From Thermohalobaculum sediminis (GTDB taxonomy: Bacteria; Pseudomonadota; Alphaproteobacteria; Rhodobacterales; Rhodobacteraceae): 64,000 bases of DNA. How positions within the stretch are numbered: position 1 is the stretch's first letter; each line of letters begins with the position of its first letter. Location of the stretch: positions 218,255-282,254 of the forward strand of contig NZ_JAMFKN010000006.1 of the NCBI RefSeq assembly GCF_023487995.1. Direction: 5' to 3'. The position numbers and the translations under genes are program-made. Of this stretch, positions 47,144 through 56,387 are shown piece after piece. Below the pieces are notes generated by a model. It was not told the DNA's origin and searched no databases. It was given only the letters and a program-made list of their open reading frames with translations.

Positions 47144-48088
47144 TCAGTTCACCGGCGTCAGCAGCGCCCGCCCGGCAAGGAACGCCGCGATGTTGTCGCG
47201 CTGCAGCTGGCCCATCGCCTTGCGCGTGTCGACCGTGCCCGAGCCCTGATGCGGCTGCAGCACCACGTTGTCGAGCTTCAGGAACCGCGGATCGATGTTG
47301 GGCTCGTTGAGAAAGACGTCCAGCCCCGCGCCCGCGATCGCGCCGCTCTCCAGCGCGTCCAGGAGCGCGGCCTCGTCGACGGTGCTCCCGCGCGAGATGT
47401 TCACGATCACCCCGCCGGGGCCCAGCGCCCCGATCACCTCGCGCGACACGAAGCCCCGCGTCGCCGCGCCGCCCACAAGGGCCACGATCAGGTAGTCGAC
47501 CGCGCCCGCCAGCGAGACCGGGTCGGCGTGATAGGTCCAGCCCGGCGTCTCTTTCTCGCTGCGCGCCCAGTAATGGATGTCCATCTTGAACCCCGCCAGC
47601 CGGTCGGCGATCTCGCGCCCGATCCGCCCCAGCCCAAGGATGCCCGCGCGCCCGCCACTGATCTTGCGGTTCAGCACCATCTCGCCCCGTGCCGCCCACT
47701 GGCCCGAGCGCACCCATTCCGAGCCCTGGACGATCCGCCGCCCCTGTGCCAGCAAGAGCGCGACAGCAAGATCCGCCACGTCGTCGTTCAGCACGTCGGG
47801 CGTGTTGGTCACCTTGATCCCGCGGGCCGAGGCCGCCGCCACGTCGATCGCGTCATAACCCACGCCATAGTTGGCCACGACGCCCAGCTCCGGCAGAAGG
47901 TCCATCTCGGCCCCGCCAAAGCCCTTGTGGCCCTGATAGGCCAGCGCGCGCACCCGCCCGCGCAGCTCCTGCGCCAGCCCGGCGAGCCCGGATGCTTCGG
48001 GGATGCGGTGAAGCGTGTAGTCGGACTCCATCGCCTCGATGTCCCAAGGCTTGTAGGCGCCGATGGCGATCAGGTCTGGCCGGGCCAT
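47144..48088 (-). CDS. D-isomer-specific 2-hydroxyacid dehydrogenase (glyoxylate/hydroxypyruvate reductase type)
   Basis: The 314-residue protein has the cofactor motif GILGLGRIGREIADRL, the catalytic Arg in VNISRGSTVDEAALLDAL, Glu in DVFLNEPNID and His in VLQPHQGSGT. Such enzymes reduce hydroxypyruvate, glyoxylate or other 2-keto acids. It converges on kdgK. The ATG at 48088 follows AAGGAGACATC. It is the last gene of the catabolic island; an IS6 relic starts about 80 bases upstream of it. Confidence 0.85.
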   Translation of the reverse strand: MARPDLIAIGAYKPWDIEAMESDYTLHRIPEASGLAGLAQELRGRVRALAYQGHKGFGGAEMDLLPELGVVANYGVGYDAIDVAAASARGIKVTNTPDVLNDDVADLAVALLLAQGRRIVQGSEWVRSGQWAARGEMVLNRKISGGRAGILGLGRIGREIADRLAGFKMDIHYWARSEKETPGWTYHADPVSLAGAVDYLIVALVGGAATRGFVSREVIGALGPGGVIVNISRGSTVDEAALLDALESGAIAGAGLDVFLNEPNIDPRFLKLDNVVLQPHQGSGTVDTRKAMGQLQRDNIAAFLAGRALLTPVN

Positions 48089-48166
48089 GATGTCTCCTTG
48101 TTCAGATGCGGGCGTACTATTCCCGCCGCCCCGAGCCGGCGCAAGGACCTGCTTCATCGCCGAGGG

Positions 48167-48588
48167 ATCTGTCGGATCAACTCGAACCAGTCTCGGTTCT
48201 GCCGGGGCACGGGCCTTTCAGGCGGCGCCGAGCTGACGCCACTGATCAAGAACAGGGGCGCGATTGAGCTTAACGACGTCCCGGCTTGAGAGCTGCGTTC
48301 GTGGTTGAAGTGGTTGTCGACCGAGGAATGAACGGCGGGGAACATCTGTAAACTTCGCATCCGCCGGAAGCGGAGCATCGCGCTCTCGTCGCCGGAATGG
48401 CAGATGTGAATTCTCTACCCTTGTTGTTCACCCAGCGACCGGCTCTCTGTCGCGCCTCAGCCCCAAGCGCCTTGAGCGCGGCGCCATATGTCATTGGCCG
48501 GTCGGTCACGATCACTTCGACCTGACCGTGCTCGCGCACTGCCTTCCTGAGGAATTCCAGCGCAGTCTTCTTGTCACGCGACGGCATG
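48167..48588 (-). pseudogene. IS6-family transposase relic (copy 3), C-terminal half
   Basis: Minus-strand frames encode KKTALEFLRKAVREHGQVEV then IVTDRPMTYGAALKALG, followed after a frameshift by MLRFRRMRSLQMFPAVHSSVDNHFNHERS. This is the C-terminal part of an IS6 transposase, including the region of the last catalytic Glu. A degenerate right end (TCGAACCAGTCTCGG) lies near 48180. The N-terminal half is missing; the junction is at about 48588. Confidence 0.75.
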
Positions 48589-48690
48589 GCTGAGCGCGGT
48601 GGTAAACATCTCGCAATCGACCGCGGCGGCGCGGAAGCTGCCGCGGCGGGCGCCGGCGATCGCGGCGTCCATCTCGGCGAAGCTCTTCAT
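48574..48690 (-). pseudogene. LysR-family N-terminal fragment cut by the IS6 relic
   Basis: An ATG at 48690 opens a 38-codon frame reading MKSFAEMDAAIAGARRGSFR then AAAVDCEMFTTALSHAVA. This matches the helix-turn-helix start of LysR regulators (FxxMxAxxxVARxGSFRAAAxxLxMSxTALSHAVxxLE). The frame is cut where the IS6 sequence begins. It faces the NTF2-like/SDR gene pair, which it may once have regulated. Confidence 0.6.
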
Positions 48691-48747
48691 CGTCCCGGTC
48701 CTTCATCATTTCGTGCCGCATCATCCAGCTTATGAGGATGCAAAGGC

Positions 48748-49146
48748 GTGGCCAATTTCGATGCTGAAGCTGGCGGCATCCTACCGCCGGCGGCCCGACG
48801 CAAAGGAGATGCCGAGATTTCGCCCGAACTTTCCGCCCCCGTCGCCGCCTATTTCGGCGCCGATGCTGCGTGCGACTCCGAGGCTCTCGCCGGCAGCTTC
48901 GCCGACGGCACCGCCGTGAAGGATGAGGGCGGGACGCGTGTCGGCGCGGACGCGATCCGCGCGTGGTGGCGCGCGGCGAGGGCGCGATACCAGTTCGACA
49001 ACGAGCCGCTGGACGCGGTCAACGAAGGCGACCGGGTTCTCGTCCGCGCCCGGGCGACCGGCGACTTCCCCGGCAGCGCCGCTACCCTGCGTTTCGCATT
49101 CGAACTTGAGGGAACCGGCATCCGCCGGCTGGAGATAGGGGCATGA
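48748..49146 (+). CDS. NTF2-like (SnoaL-type) small protein
   Basis: The 132-residue product contains [21 protein letters not shown] then [12 protein letters not shown], and [20 protein letters not shown], the cone-fold pattern of SnoaL/NTF2-like polyketide-cyclase-type proteins. Function is unknown; such proteins are often paired with SDR enzymes. The start is uncertain: a GTG at 48748 is used because no in-frame ATG precedes the domain. Its end overlaps the following SDR gene by four bases (ATGA). Confidence 0.6.
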   Translation: MANFDAEAGGILPPAARRKGDAEISPELSAPVAAYFGADAACDSEALAGSFADGTAVKDEGGTRVGADAIRAWWRAARARYQFDNEPLDAVNEGDRVLVRARATGDFPGSAATLRFAFELEGTGIRRLEIGA

Positions 49147-49886
49147 GCGCGTTTCCCGACCTTGCGGGCCGGCGGGCGCTGATCACCTCCGGCACGCGCG
49201 GCGCCGGGGCCGCGACCGTAGCCCTCTTCCGCGAGCTCGGCGCGCGGGTGCTGACCACCGCCCGGGAGCGCCCCCCGCGCCTGCCCGAGGAGCTGTTCGT
49301 CGCCGCCGATCTCACAACGCCGGAGGGCTGCAATGCCGTGGCGGACGCCGTGCGCCGGCGGCTGGGCGGCGTGGACGTCCTGGTACACGTCCTCGGCGGC
49401 AGCGCCTCGCCCGCCGGTCGGTTCGCAGCCCTCGGCGATTCTGAGTGGGCCCGGGAGCTGGCGCTGAACCTCCTGCCTGCGGTGCGGCTTGACCGGGCGC
49501 TGCTGCCGGGGATGCTGGAGCAGGGCCGGGGCGTGGTCATCCACGTCACCTCGATTCAGAGCCGGCTTCCCCTGCCAGAGGCGACCACCGCCCACGCCCC
49601 GGCCAAGGCGGCCCTCTCCACCTATTCCAAGAGCTTGTCCAAGGAAACGGCGCCACGAGGCGTGCGGGTTCTGAGAGTCTCGCCAGGCTGGATCGACACC
49701 GAAAGCTCCGTCGCCCTCGTCGACCGCGTGGCCGCGGAGGCCGGAACGCACCGCCTGCCGGGGATGCAACAGATCAAGCCTTCGCGAAGGCGAGCAGGTC
49801 GGCGTTCACCAGATCGGGGTGGGTCGCAAAAGGAGCGCGCGAAAGGCCCGGATAGGTCTTCAGGGTGCCGTCCCGCAGCAGCTTGA
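49143..49886 (+). CDS. SDR-family oxidoreductase with replaced C-terminus
   Basis: The first roughly 205 residues are a normal [58 protein letters not shown] (catalytic Ser; Lys kept, Tyr replaced by His in TAHAPAK) and [11 protein letters not shown]. After THRLPGMQQ (about 49765) the sequence loses all SDR character and reads antisense through the end of the neighbouring hydrolase gene. The normal C-terminal 40-50 residues (substrate loop and the GG-hydrophobic end) are missing. The gene is therefore probably a truncated remnant joined to foreign DNA. Confidence 0.65.
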   Translation: MSAFPDLAGRRALITSGTRGAGAATVALFRELGARVLTTARERPPRLPEELFVAADLTTPEGCNAVADAVRRRLGGVDVLVHVLGGSASPAGRFAALGDSEWARELALNLLPAVRLDRALLPGMLEQGRGVVIHVTSIQSRLPLPEATTAHAPAKAALSTYSKSLSKETAPRGVRVLRVSPGWIDTESSVALVDRVAAEAGTHRLPGMQQIKPSRRRAGRRSPDRGGSQKERAKGPDRSSGCRPAAA

Positions 49887-50739
49887 TCGCCTTGCGGGCG
49901 GAATTGTCGATGGGCACGATCTGGTCGTCTTCGCCGTGCAGCAGCAGGACGGGAACCTCGATCGCCGTCAGGTCCTCGGAAAAGTTCGTTTCAGAGAAAG
50001 CCCTGATCCCGTCGTACTGCGCCTTCGCGCCGCCCGCCATGCCCTGGCGCCACCAATTGTCGACCAGTCCCTGGCTGATCTCCGCGCCCTCGCGGTTGAA
50101 GCCGTAGAACGGCCCCGAGGCGACGTCGCGGTAGAACTGGGCGCGATTGGCGGCCAGTGCGGCGCGGAAGCCGTCGAAGACTTCGATTGGCAGGCCTTCG
50201 GGGTTCGTCTCGGTCTTCAACATGATCGGCGGCACTGCGCCGATCAGGACCGCCTTGGCGACCCGGCCGGGCTCGGCCCGGGCCATGTAGCGGGCGGCCT
50301 CGCCGCCGCCAGTGGAGTGGCCGATATGGATCGCATTCCGCAGGTCGAGCTTGCGGGCCAGCGCCGCGACGTCGGCCGCATAGTGATCCATGTCGTGCCC
50401 GTCCGAGACCTGGGCCGAGCGGCCATGGCCGCGCCGGTCATGGGCGATGACGCGGTAGCCTTGGCCGAGGAAGAACAGCATCTGCGCGTCCCAGTCGTCG
50501 CCGCTCAGCGGCCAGCCGTGGTGGAACACGACGGGCTGCGCGTCGCGCGGGCCCCAATCCTTGTAGAAGATCTCGACGCCGTCGTCGGTGGCGATTGTGG
50601 CCAACGTTTCAGCTCCTGTGCGAGCGGCCGCGTCCTGCGGCCGGATAGGGAAGGCGAGGGCGGCGCTCGCCGCGCCCGCGCCGGCGAGCAGCGCGCGCCG
50701 GGGGAGGTCGGGCGATTTCGTCGGAGCGGTCCGTGTCAT
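49774..50739 (-). CDS. Exported alpha/beta hydrolase (non-heme chloroperoxidase/esterase type)
   Basis: The 321-residue protein begins with a Tat-like signal ([20 protein letters not shown]) and continues as an alpha/beta hydrolase. The nucleophile Ser is in GHSTGGGEA, the acid Asp in HGEDDQIVP and the catalytic His in FATHPDLVN. The [20 protein letters not shown] region is typical of chloroperoxidase-like esterases. The ATG at 50739 follows AAAGGAGAACC. It is divergent from the GlxA-type regulator, its probable controller. Confidence 0.85.
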   Translation of the reverse strand: MTRTAPTKSPDLPRRALLAGAGAASAALAFPIRPQDAAARTGAETLATIATDDGVEIFYKDWGPRDAQPVVFHHGWPLSGDDWDAQMLFFLGQGYRVIAHDRRGHGRSAQVSDGHDMDHYAADVAALARKLDLRNAIHIGHSTGGGEAARYMARAEPGRVAKAVLIGAVPPIMLKTETNPEGLPIEVFDGFRAALAANRAQFYRDVASGPFYGFNREGAEISQGLVDNWWRQGMAGGAKAQYDGIRAFSETNFSEDLTAIEVPVLLLHGEDDQIVPIDNSARKAIKLLRDGTLKTYPGLSRAPFATHPDLVNADLLAFAKA

Positions 50740-50851
50740 CGGTTCTCCTTTCGTCTCGTTCTGCATCGCGGTTCCGATGGACAGAAAGCTAAGGGCGCCC
50801 GACGCTGCGCGGGATTGGCGGAACTGACATCATTCGAGGCGGAACTGACAA

Positions 50852-51835
50852 ATGGGTATGGCGGACAAGCCGGCGGCGCAGATCGGACTGCTAATCTATC
50901 CGGACTGCCAGCTCGCGGCGGTGCACGGGCTGACGGATTTGTTCCGGATAGCCGGCGAGTGGGCGTCTCGCAGGGCCGGCGAGGGGCCCGCGCCCTTCGT
51001 GCGGATCAGCCACTGGACCGCGTCGGAGGACGAGGGCCGCGTCGCGTGCACCTGGGACAGCCATCCCGGCGCGCCGCATGTGCTGACCCACGCGATCGCC
51101 CCGCCCTCGCTGGTGGCGCCTGACCAGATGCGGCCCATGCCCATTTCAGCCGCCTGGATGAAGGCGCGGCACGCCGAGGGCGGGGTGCTGGGCTCGGTCT
51201 GCGCCGGAGCCTTCGTGCTGGCCGAGACGGGTCTCGCGGATGGGCGGCGGGCGACGACCCACTGGGCCTTCGCGCAGGCGCTCGCGGAACGTTTCCCAGC
51301 GGTGCAGGTCGCGGAGTCCCGGATGGTGCTGGTGGACGGCGACCTGATGACTGCCGGCGGCATCCTGGCGTGGACCGACCTGGGCCTGACCTTGGTGGAG
51401 CGGCTGATGGGCCCCTCGGTGATGCTGGCCACGGCGCGGTTCCTGCTCGTAGATCCGCCCCGCCGCAGCCAGCTTCCCTTCGCCGTCTTCCAGCCTCGTT
51501 TCGATCATGGTGACGGGGCGGTCCTGAAGGCCCAGCATCACCTGCAGGCCCGCTCCGCCGACGGGCCCGGCGTACCCGAACTCGCCGCCATCGCCGGGCT
51601 GGGCGAGCGGACCTTCCTGCGCCGCTTCGCGAAGGCGACCGGGATTCGGCCAGTCGAGTACCTCCAGCAGGTCCGCGTCGCTCGCGCCCGGGAGGCGCTG
51701 GAACTGACTCGCGACCCGGTGGACCAGATCGCCTGGAAAGTCGGCTACGCCGACCCAGCCGCCTTCCGCAAGCTCTTCCACCGCCTCACCGGCGAAACCC
51801 CGACGGCCTATCGCAAGCGGTTCGGCATCGCGTGA
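50852..51835 (+). CDS. GlxA-family AraC-type transcriptional regulator with DJ-1/PfpI domain
   Basis: The 327-residue protein has an N-terminal DJ-1/PfpI-like domain (about residues 10-190, with GSVCAGAFVLAETGLADGRRATTHW around the nucleophile-elbow Cys) and a C-terminal AraC helix-turn-helix pair (about 215-325, GERTFLRRFAKATGIRPVEYLQ and IAWKVGYADPAAFRKLFHR). It probably senses a small molecule and activates the divergent hydrolase gene, 112 bases away. Confidence 0.88.
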   Translation: MGMADKPAAQIGLLIYPDCQLAAVHGLTDLFRIAGEWASRRAGEGPAPFVRISHWTASEDEGRVACTWDSHPGAPHVLTHAIAPPSLVAPDQMRPMPISAAWMKARHAEGGVLGSVCAGAFVLAETGLADGRRATTHWAFAQALAERFPAVQVAESRMVLVDGDLMTAGGILAWTDLGLTLVERLMGPSVMLATARFLLVDPPRRSQLPFAVFQPRFDHGDGAVLKAQHHLQARSADGPGVPELAAIAGLGERTFLRRFAKATGIRPVEYLQQVRVARAREALELTRDPVDQIAWKVGYADPAAFRKLFHRLTGETPTAYRKRFGIA

Positions 51836-51971
51836 TCGCTGGGCTGCCCTGATCCCGGACGCACCGTGGAGCGGCTTCGCCCTTGCCCCGAAATTGAGCC
51901 TAGCTCAACCACACCTGTCATTGCCGCAAATCGTTCGGCAAGGAACGCCCTCACCATCGCGCTCGCAACCC

Positions 51972-52172
51972 AATATGAACGGCGAGATCTTCCACAGTCT
52001 CGCCGAGGCGAAGATCGTCATCGAATGCTGGTGCCAGCACTACAACACGATGCGCCTACACTCGTCGATGGGTTATCGACCGCCACCGCCAGTGGTCGTG
52101 CAGTGGCCGGCTCCACCATCCGGAGCCGCTTCGCTGGCTACCCCGACCGTGGCACCCAGACCCGTCATGCAC
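51972..52172 (+). pseudogene. IS3-family transposase (OrfB) C-terminal relic
   Basis: The frame reads MNGEIFHSLAEAKIVIECW then QHYNTMRLHSSMGYRPPPP and ends RPVMH, matching the last 65 residues of IS3-family (IS51-like) OrfB, including the catalytic Glu in NGEIF. Nothing of the upstream integrase core remains. Confidence 0.75.
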
Positions 52173-52279
52173 AAAGATTCAAATCCGACCACTTCATTGG
52201 GGCAGGTCAACCGGATCACCCACGTGGAGCAGGTCAGTTTGAACAGTAAACGGCCATCTGGGCAATCGGCGATGCCGGG

Positions 52280-53224
52280 TCATGATTGGCCTGACGGGTC
52301 GCGGGGTTGGGCGTCGCTCCCACCGATTTCTGCGAGAATCCAGTCGCGGAAGCAGGTGACCTTGGCGTCGCCGGCGCGCACGCCGGGATAGACGAGGTAA
52401 TAGCAGAACATCGTCGCCTGGCGGATCGATGGCGGGAAGGGCCGAACGAGCCGGCCGGTCTTCAGGTCGCCCTCGGCCAGTGCCTCGCTCGCCAGCGCCA
52501 CGCCGTGGCCTTCAGCGGCGGCCTCGACGGCCATGCTGTCGGCGCTGAACCGCGGCCCGCGGCTGGCGTCAAGGCCCTCGACACCAGCAGCCCGCAGCCA
52601 CATCCGCCAGTTCGGAGCGGCTTCCTCCTCCATCTGCCAGTCGACATGCAGCAGGGTGTGGTGGCGCAGATCCTCGGGTCGGCGCAGGGGCCTGTCCCCC
52701 TTCACCAGCTTGGGGCTGCAGACCGGATAGACGACATCGGTCAAAAGGCATTCGGCACGCAGGCCCGGGTAGTTCCCCCGGCCATAGCGAAGCGCGACAT
52801 CGACATCGTCGCCGGAGAAGTCGGCGAGGCGGTCTGTTGCGTCGATCCGCACGTCGTATTGCGGATACGACTCGCGAAACCGATCAAGCCGGGGGACCAG
52901 CCACTTGGCGCCGAAGGAGGGTGCGACGCTCACTGTCAGGATCGCCCCCCTGCGTCCGGCTTGCAGCGCCCGCGCGCCGTCCGCGAGGCGGTCGAAGCCC
53001 TCGCGAAGCAGGGGGAGCGCCGCTCGTCCGGCTTCGGTCAGTTGAAGGGCTCGGGTGAGGCGACGGAAGAGTTCGACGCCACAGTACTCCTCGAGCGCCT
53101 TGACCTGCTGGCTGATCGCCGCCGGCGTGACGTGAAGCTCTTCCGCAGCCTTCTTGAAGCTGAGGTGCCGGCCTGCCGCCTCGAAGGCGCGCAGACTGTT
53201 CAGCGGGGGAAGGCGACGGTGCAG
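52280..53224 (-). CDS. LysR-family regulator (GcvA type) without a canonical start codon
   Basis: The frame encodes LPPLNSLRAFEAAGRHLSFK then KAAEELHVTPAAISQQVKAL, a GcvA-like helix-turn-helix, and a substrate-binding domain (SVAPSFGAKWLVPRLDRF to the end). Going upstream, a TAA stop occurs about 8 codons before the CTG at 53224 and there is no ATG, GTG or TTG in the interval. CTG at 53224, just after a GGGAG sequence, is the best start (about 314 residues). An alternative is that the true 5' end was lost. No target gene is adjacent. Confidence 0.7.
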   Translation of the reverse strand: MHRRLPPLNSLRAFEAAGRHLSFKKAAEELHVTPAAISQQVKALEEYCGVELFRRLTRALQLTEAGRAALPLLREGFDRLADGARALQAGRRGAILTVSVAPSFGAKWLVPRLDRFRESYPQYDVRIDATDRLADFSGDDVDVALRYGRGNYPGLRAECLLTDVVYPVCSPKLVKGDRPLRRPEDLRHHTLLHVDWQMEEEAAPNWRMWLRAAGVEGLDASRGPRFSADSMAVEAAAEGHGVALASEALAEGDLKTGRLVRPFPPSIRQATMFCYYLVYPGVRAGDAKVTCFRDWILAEIGGSDAQPRDPSGQS

Positions 53225-53405
53225 GCGAGTCTCCCTGACGAATTAGCGAAGCTATCGGGTTCAGCCAGAACATCTCGTTTGTAGATGCGATTGTTCAAGC
53301 AGATATATCCAGGTGTCAACCGGCTGCGCTTGGCGAGAAGCGGACGTGGTCAAGTAAATCTATCTTATGGCGGGCGATGTCCGTCTCGGGAGAAGGAGGC
53401 CGATC

Positions 53406-53828
53406 ATGGGATTCCATCGTCTCTGGCTGAGCAACGATCCGGCGCTTGAGGCTCATCTGCGCAAGGCGAACGAGGCGCGCGCCGCGGTAGTCTACGCGCT
53501 CTTCCGTGCTGCGGCCGGCCGCGTCTCCTCGGTTGTTCGCGGTGTGACCGACGTCTGTCGCCGTGCGAAGCAAACGCGACGAACGTACCGGGCGCTTTCC
53601 GAGCTCGATGATCGGGCGCTTCGGGATATCGGGTTGAACCGGGACGAGATCGGCATGGTCGCCAGGCTCGGTGGGACGGCCGATCCCGAAGTTGGGCTCA
53701 CGATTGCTGAACTCAGGGGCGGCGAAGCTCCCGGCGGGCATGCGCAGGTGATCCCGCTTCAGCGAACCTCCGGGGCGCGCAGCACGACGGCGAGAGCCGA
53801 AACGATGCGCCGGCCGAATGCGGCCTGA
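53406..53828 (+). CDS. DUF1127 domain-containing protein
   Basis: The 140-residue basic protein carries a DUF1127 core in its middle (RTYRALSELDDRALRDIGLNRDEI) and less conserved extensions on both sides, making it longer than most family members (about 50-80 residues). The ATG at 53406 follows GGAGAAGGAGG. It faces an IS6 relic. Function unknown. Confidence 0.75.
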   Translation: MGFHRLWLSNDPALEAHLRKANEARAAVVYALFRAAAGRVSSVVRGVTDVCRRAKQTRRTYRALSELDDRALRDIGLNRDEIGMVARLGGTADPEVGLTIAELRGGEAPGGHAQVIPLQRTSGARSTTARAETMRRPNAA

Positions 53829-53903
53829 TGCGGCTGATGTCGGACGGCGGCATAGCCGTCCGACACCCGGGTTGTGGTCGGTCGCCGCATCTTTCCGTCC
53901 ACC

Positions 53904-54189
53904 CAGGGCGCGCATCCGGTCCGCGCACCTCCGCCGGATCTCGGCGGCAAACATCGGCCCGAACCGGTGCCACCAGAACCGCACCGTCTCGTGGCTGACG
54001 TCGATGCCGCGTTCGTGCAGCAGATCCTCGACGTTCCGGAGCGAGAGCGGGAGCCGGACGTAGAGCATCACGGCCAGACGGATGATCTCAGGCGACGTCT
54101 CGAAGTAGCGGAAGCGGCCTGCGTCGGCTAATGCCGCAAGGGTAGGGACGCGGCTATCCCGCCTCAAGCGAACCTCCTTTGGCAGTGCC
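53904..54189 (-). pseudogene. IS6-family transposase relic (copy 4), N-terminal third
   Basis: Minus-strand codons read FRYFETSPEIIRLAVMLYVR, LSLRNVEDLLHERGIDVSHE and VRFWWHRFGPMFAAEIRRR, then lose similarity. The left terminal repeat (GGCACTGCCAAAGGAGG on the minus strand) is at 54173-54189, 3 bases from the SulP stop codon. Confidence 0.8.
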
Positions 54190-54192
54190 CAG

Positions 54193-55866
54193 TCAACTCC
54201 GGTCACCTCCCAGAAGTTCCTCGATCCTCGCCTCGCGCGACACGCCGCCGACCTCATCGATGATGCCGGCGCCACGAAGGACGTCGCGGACGTAGCCATG
54301 CGCGCCGACGAGCCGCAGCGGGACGTTCCGCGCTGCGAGTTCCTTCTGCAGCGCATGGAGCATCGAGACACCGGCGAGGTCGATGAATGGAGAGGCCGAA
54401 AGGTCGCAGATGACCAGCCTCAGGTCCGCCGTCCCACGTGCCGTGATCCGTTCGAGAACCTCGGCGAGCACGTGCTCGGTATTGATATAGAGAAGCGATG
54501 CCTCCGGCCGGAAGGCGAGCGCGTTGGGCGGCTCCTCGTTCTCGGGGTGCCGCTCGAGGTCGGAGTAGAGCCGCGTGCCGGGAATCCGTCCGAGGAACGC
54601 GACATGCGGCCGGGAGGCACGGATCAGGACCAGCACCAAAGAGGCGAGGGCGGCGAGCAGAATGCCCTGGAGGATACCAAGGAACAGGACGGCGCAGAGC
54701 GCGATCACCGCCGCCCAGAAATCGAAGCGGCTCACCCGCCACATCCGGTAGAGGGCGCCGATGTCGATGAGACCGGCGATGGCCGTCAGCACGATGGCGG
54801 CGAGGACGGCCTTCGGGAGGTTCTCGAGGAGGCCCGTCAAATGCAGGAGGCCGGCCGCGAGAGCGCCAGAAGCGAAGACGAGGGCAAGCGGACTCCGCGC
54901 GCCGGCACTGTCGTTGACTGCGGACTGCGATAAGCCACCCGCCACCGGATAGCCCTGCCCTAGGCTGGCTGCCAGGTTCGCGGCGCCGATCCCGAGGAAC
55001 TCCTGCCGCGGGTCGAGCGGATAGCCGTGCTTGCTTGCGAAGCTGCGCGCGGCCGAGACTCCCTCGATGTAGGCCAGCAGCAGGCATCCGGCGGCGAGCG
55101 GGACGATCCCCTCGACATCGCGCAGGCGCAAGCCAGGCAGGGAAAGTTCTGGCAGTCCGGCGGGGATGTGCCCGGTGATCGGCACGCCGAGCGCCGGAAG
55201 GCCGAACAGCGGCGCGAACAGGATCGAAGTGGCGACGACGCCGAGCGCCACGGGTCTTCCAGGCAGCCAGCGCTGCCCGAGAGAGAGTGCCGCGAGGGAG
55301 ACGATTCCGACAGCCAGCACCGCGGGGCGAGAATCGGGGAGTTGCCCGACGAAGAGCACCGCCCGCTCGACGAAGTTGTGACCTCCACCCCCGACGCCGA
55401 AGAGGCCGGGAAGCTGTGTCATGGCGATGGTCAGTCCCGCTCCCGCCTTGAAGCCGACGAGAATGCTGTCGCTGATGAGCTTTGCGAGCACGCTGAGGCG
55501 CAGGAGCCATGAGAGAAGGGCAAGGAGCGCCACGGTGAAGGCGGCGAGGCTCGCAATCTGGGCGTAACGGGTCGCATCACCCCCCGCCATCGCGCCCACG
55601 GTGCTGGCGATCATCAGCGAGATTGCCGAGGTCGGCCCGACCGCGAGCTGCCGCGAGGATCCAAGGAGAGCATATCCCAGCCCGCCGAGCAGATATCCAT
55701 AGATCCCCACCTGCGGCGGCAGGCCGGCGAGCGTCGCATAGGCCAGGGAGACCGGAATGGCATAAGCCGCGAGCGTCACGCCGGCCAGCAGATCACAGGG
55801 AAGGTCCGCGGCCCGGTAGTCTGCGAGCCAGCGGAATGGGGGAAAGACTCTTTTCAAATTGGACAT
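54193..55866 (-). CDS. SulP-family anion permease with STAS domain
   Basis: The 557-residue protein has about 12-14 membrane segments (to about residue 415) and a cytoplasmic STAS domain (about 440-550, with CDLSASPFIDLAGVSMLHAL). Motifs AYAIPVSLAYATLAGLPPQVGIYG and PVAGGLSQSAVNDSAGARSPLA are SulP signatures. Substrates in the family include sulfate, bicarbonate and dicarboxylates; none can be chosen here. The stop lies next to an IS6 end, so its terminator may have been lost. Confidence 0.88.
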   Translation of the reverse strand: MSNLKRVFPPFRWLADYRAADLPCDLLAGVTLAAYAIPVSLAYATLAGLPPQVGIYGYLLGGLGYALLGSSRQLAVGPTSAISLMIASTVGAMAGGDATRYAQIASLAAFTVALLALLSWLLRLSVLAKLISDSILVGFKAGAGLTIAMTQLPGLFGVGGGGHNFVERAVLFVGQLPDSRPAVLAVGIVSLAALSLGQRWLPGRPVALGVVATSILFAPLFGLPALGVPITGHIPAGLPELSLPGLRLRDVEGIVPLAAGCLLLAYIEGVSAARSFASKHGYPLDPRQEFLGIGAANLAASLGQGYPVAGGLSQSAVNDSAGARSPLALVFASGALAAGLLHLTGLLENLPKAVLAAIVLTAIAGLIDIGALYRMWRVSRFDFWAAVIALCAVLFLGILQGILLAALASLVLVLIRASRPHVAFLGRIPGTRLYSDLERHPENEEPPNALAFRPEASLLYINTEHVLAEVLERITARGTADLRLVICDLSASPFIDLAGVSMLHALQKELAARNVPLRLVGAHGYVRDVLRGAGIIDEVGGVSREARIEELLGGDRS

Positions 55867-56219
55867 CGCATTCGCCGTCTCCCGTCACTCGTGCTGACCG
55901 GCGCGCCGTTCCGCACATTTGCACAGTCCTCCCTCTCCGCCTCGGGCGGATCCGCGGCGCCCGCGTCGGTACTGCGTGTTGCGGATGTAGCGGGTGTAGC
56001 GGCGCCCCGCGAGCGAGATTTGGATCCATGTGGCCAGACACCATCCACCCGCCACCACAGCGGGCTGCTTGCACTGTGTTGCATTGATCGATGTGTCGTC
56101 AGCCGGCAGGGTGAACTGAGCCAACGCGGATCCGGAGCCCTCGCCGATCAGATTCTGCGGCGACCGCGAGGGCCACGCCGCCGCGCCCCCATGCGCCCGA
56201 TCCAGGCAAGGAGGAAGAC
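55867..56219. other. Intergenic region between SulP and HNH genes
   Basis: I see no supportable gene in these 353 bases. Minus-strand open frames exist but lack family features. The last 55 bases (from about 56165) belong to a repeat that recurs at 57051. Confidence 0.5.
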
Positions 56220-56387
56220 ATGCCGCCGAAAACTCGCAGCAGTACCCTCATCGAACGGGATCCGCTCAAGGCGCTGACCGGCCGCGTGAAGGGAAGCGGA
56301 AAGCACAACACCAGGTCCGTCTCGAAGCGCAAGCAGATCGTCTCGAACGTCGTGCGCGAGGTCGTTCGGGAGACGAACGAGGGCATG
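56165..56387 (+). repeat. Direct repeat unit A (leader and first 56 codons of the HNH gene)
   Basis: This segment recurs at 57051-57271 with scattered substitutions and small indels; long identical stretches include GGGATCCGCTCAAGGCGCTG and CGTCTCGAACGTCGTGCGCG-like tracts. Confidence 0.8.

Noticed and set aside
55885..56124. A 79-codon minus-strand open frame between the SulP and HNH genes
   Set aside because: No recognisable motif and no plausible ribosome binding site.
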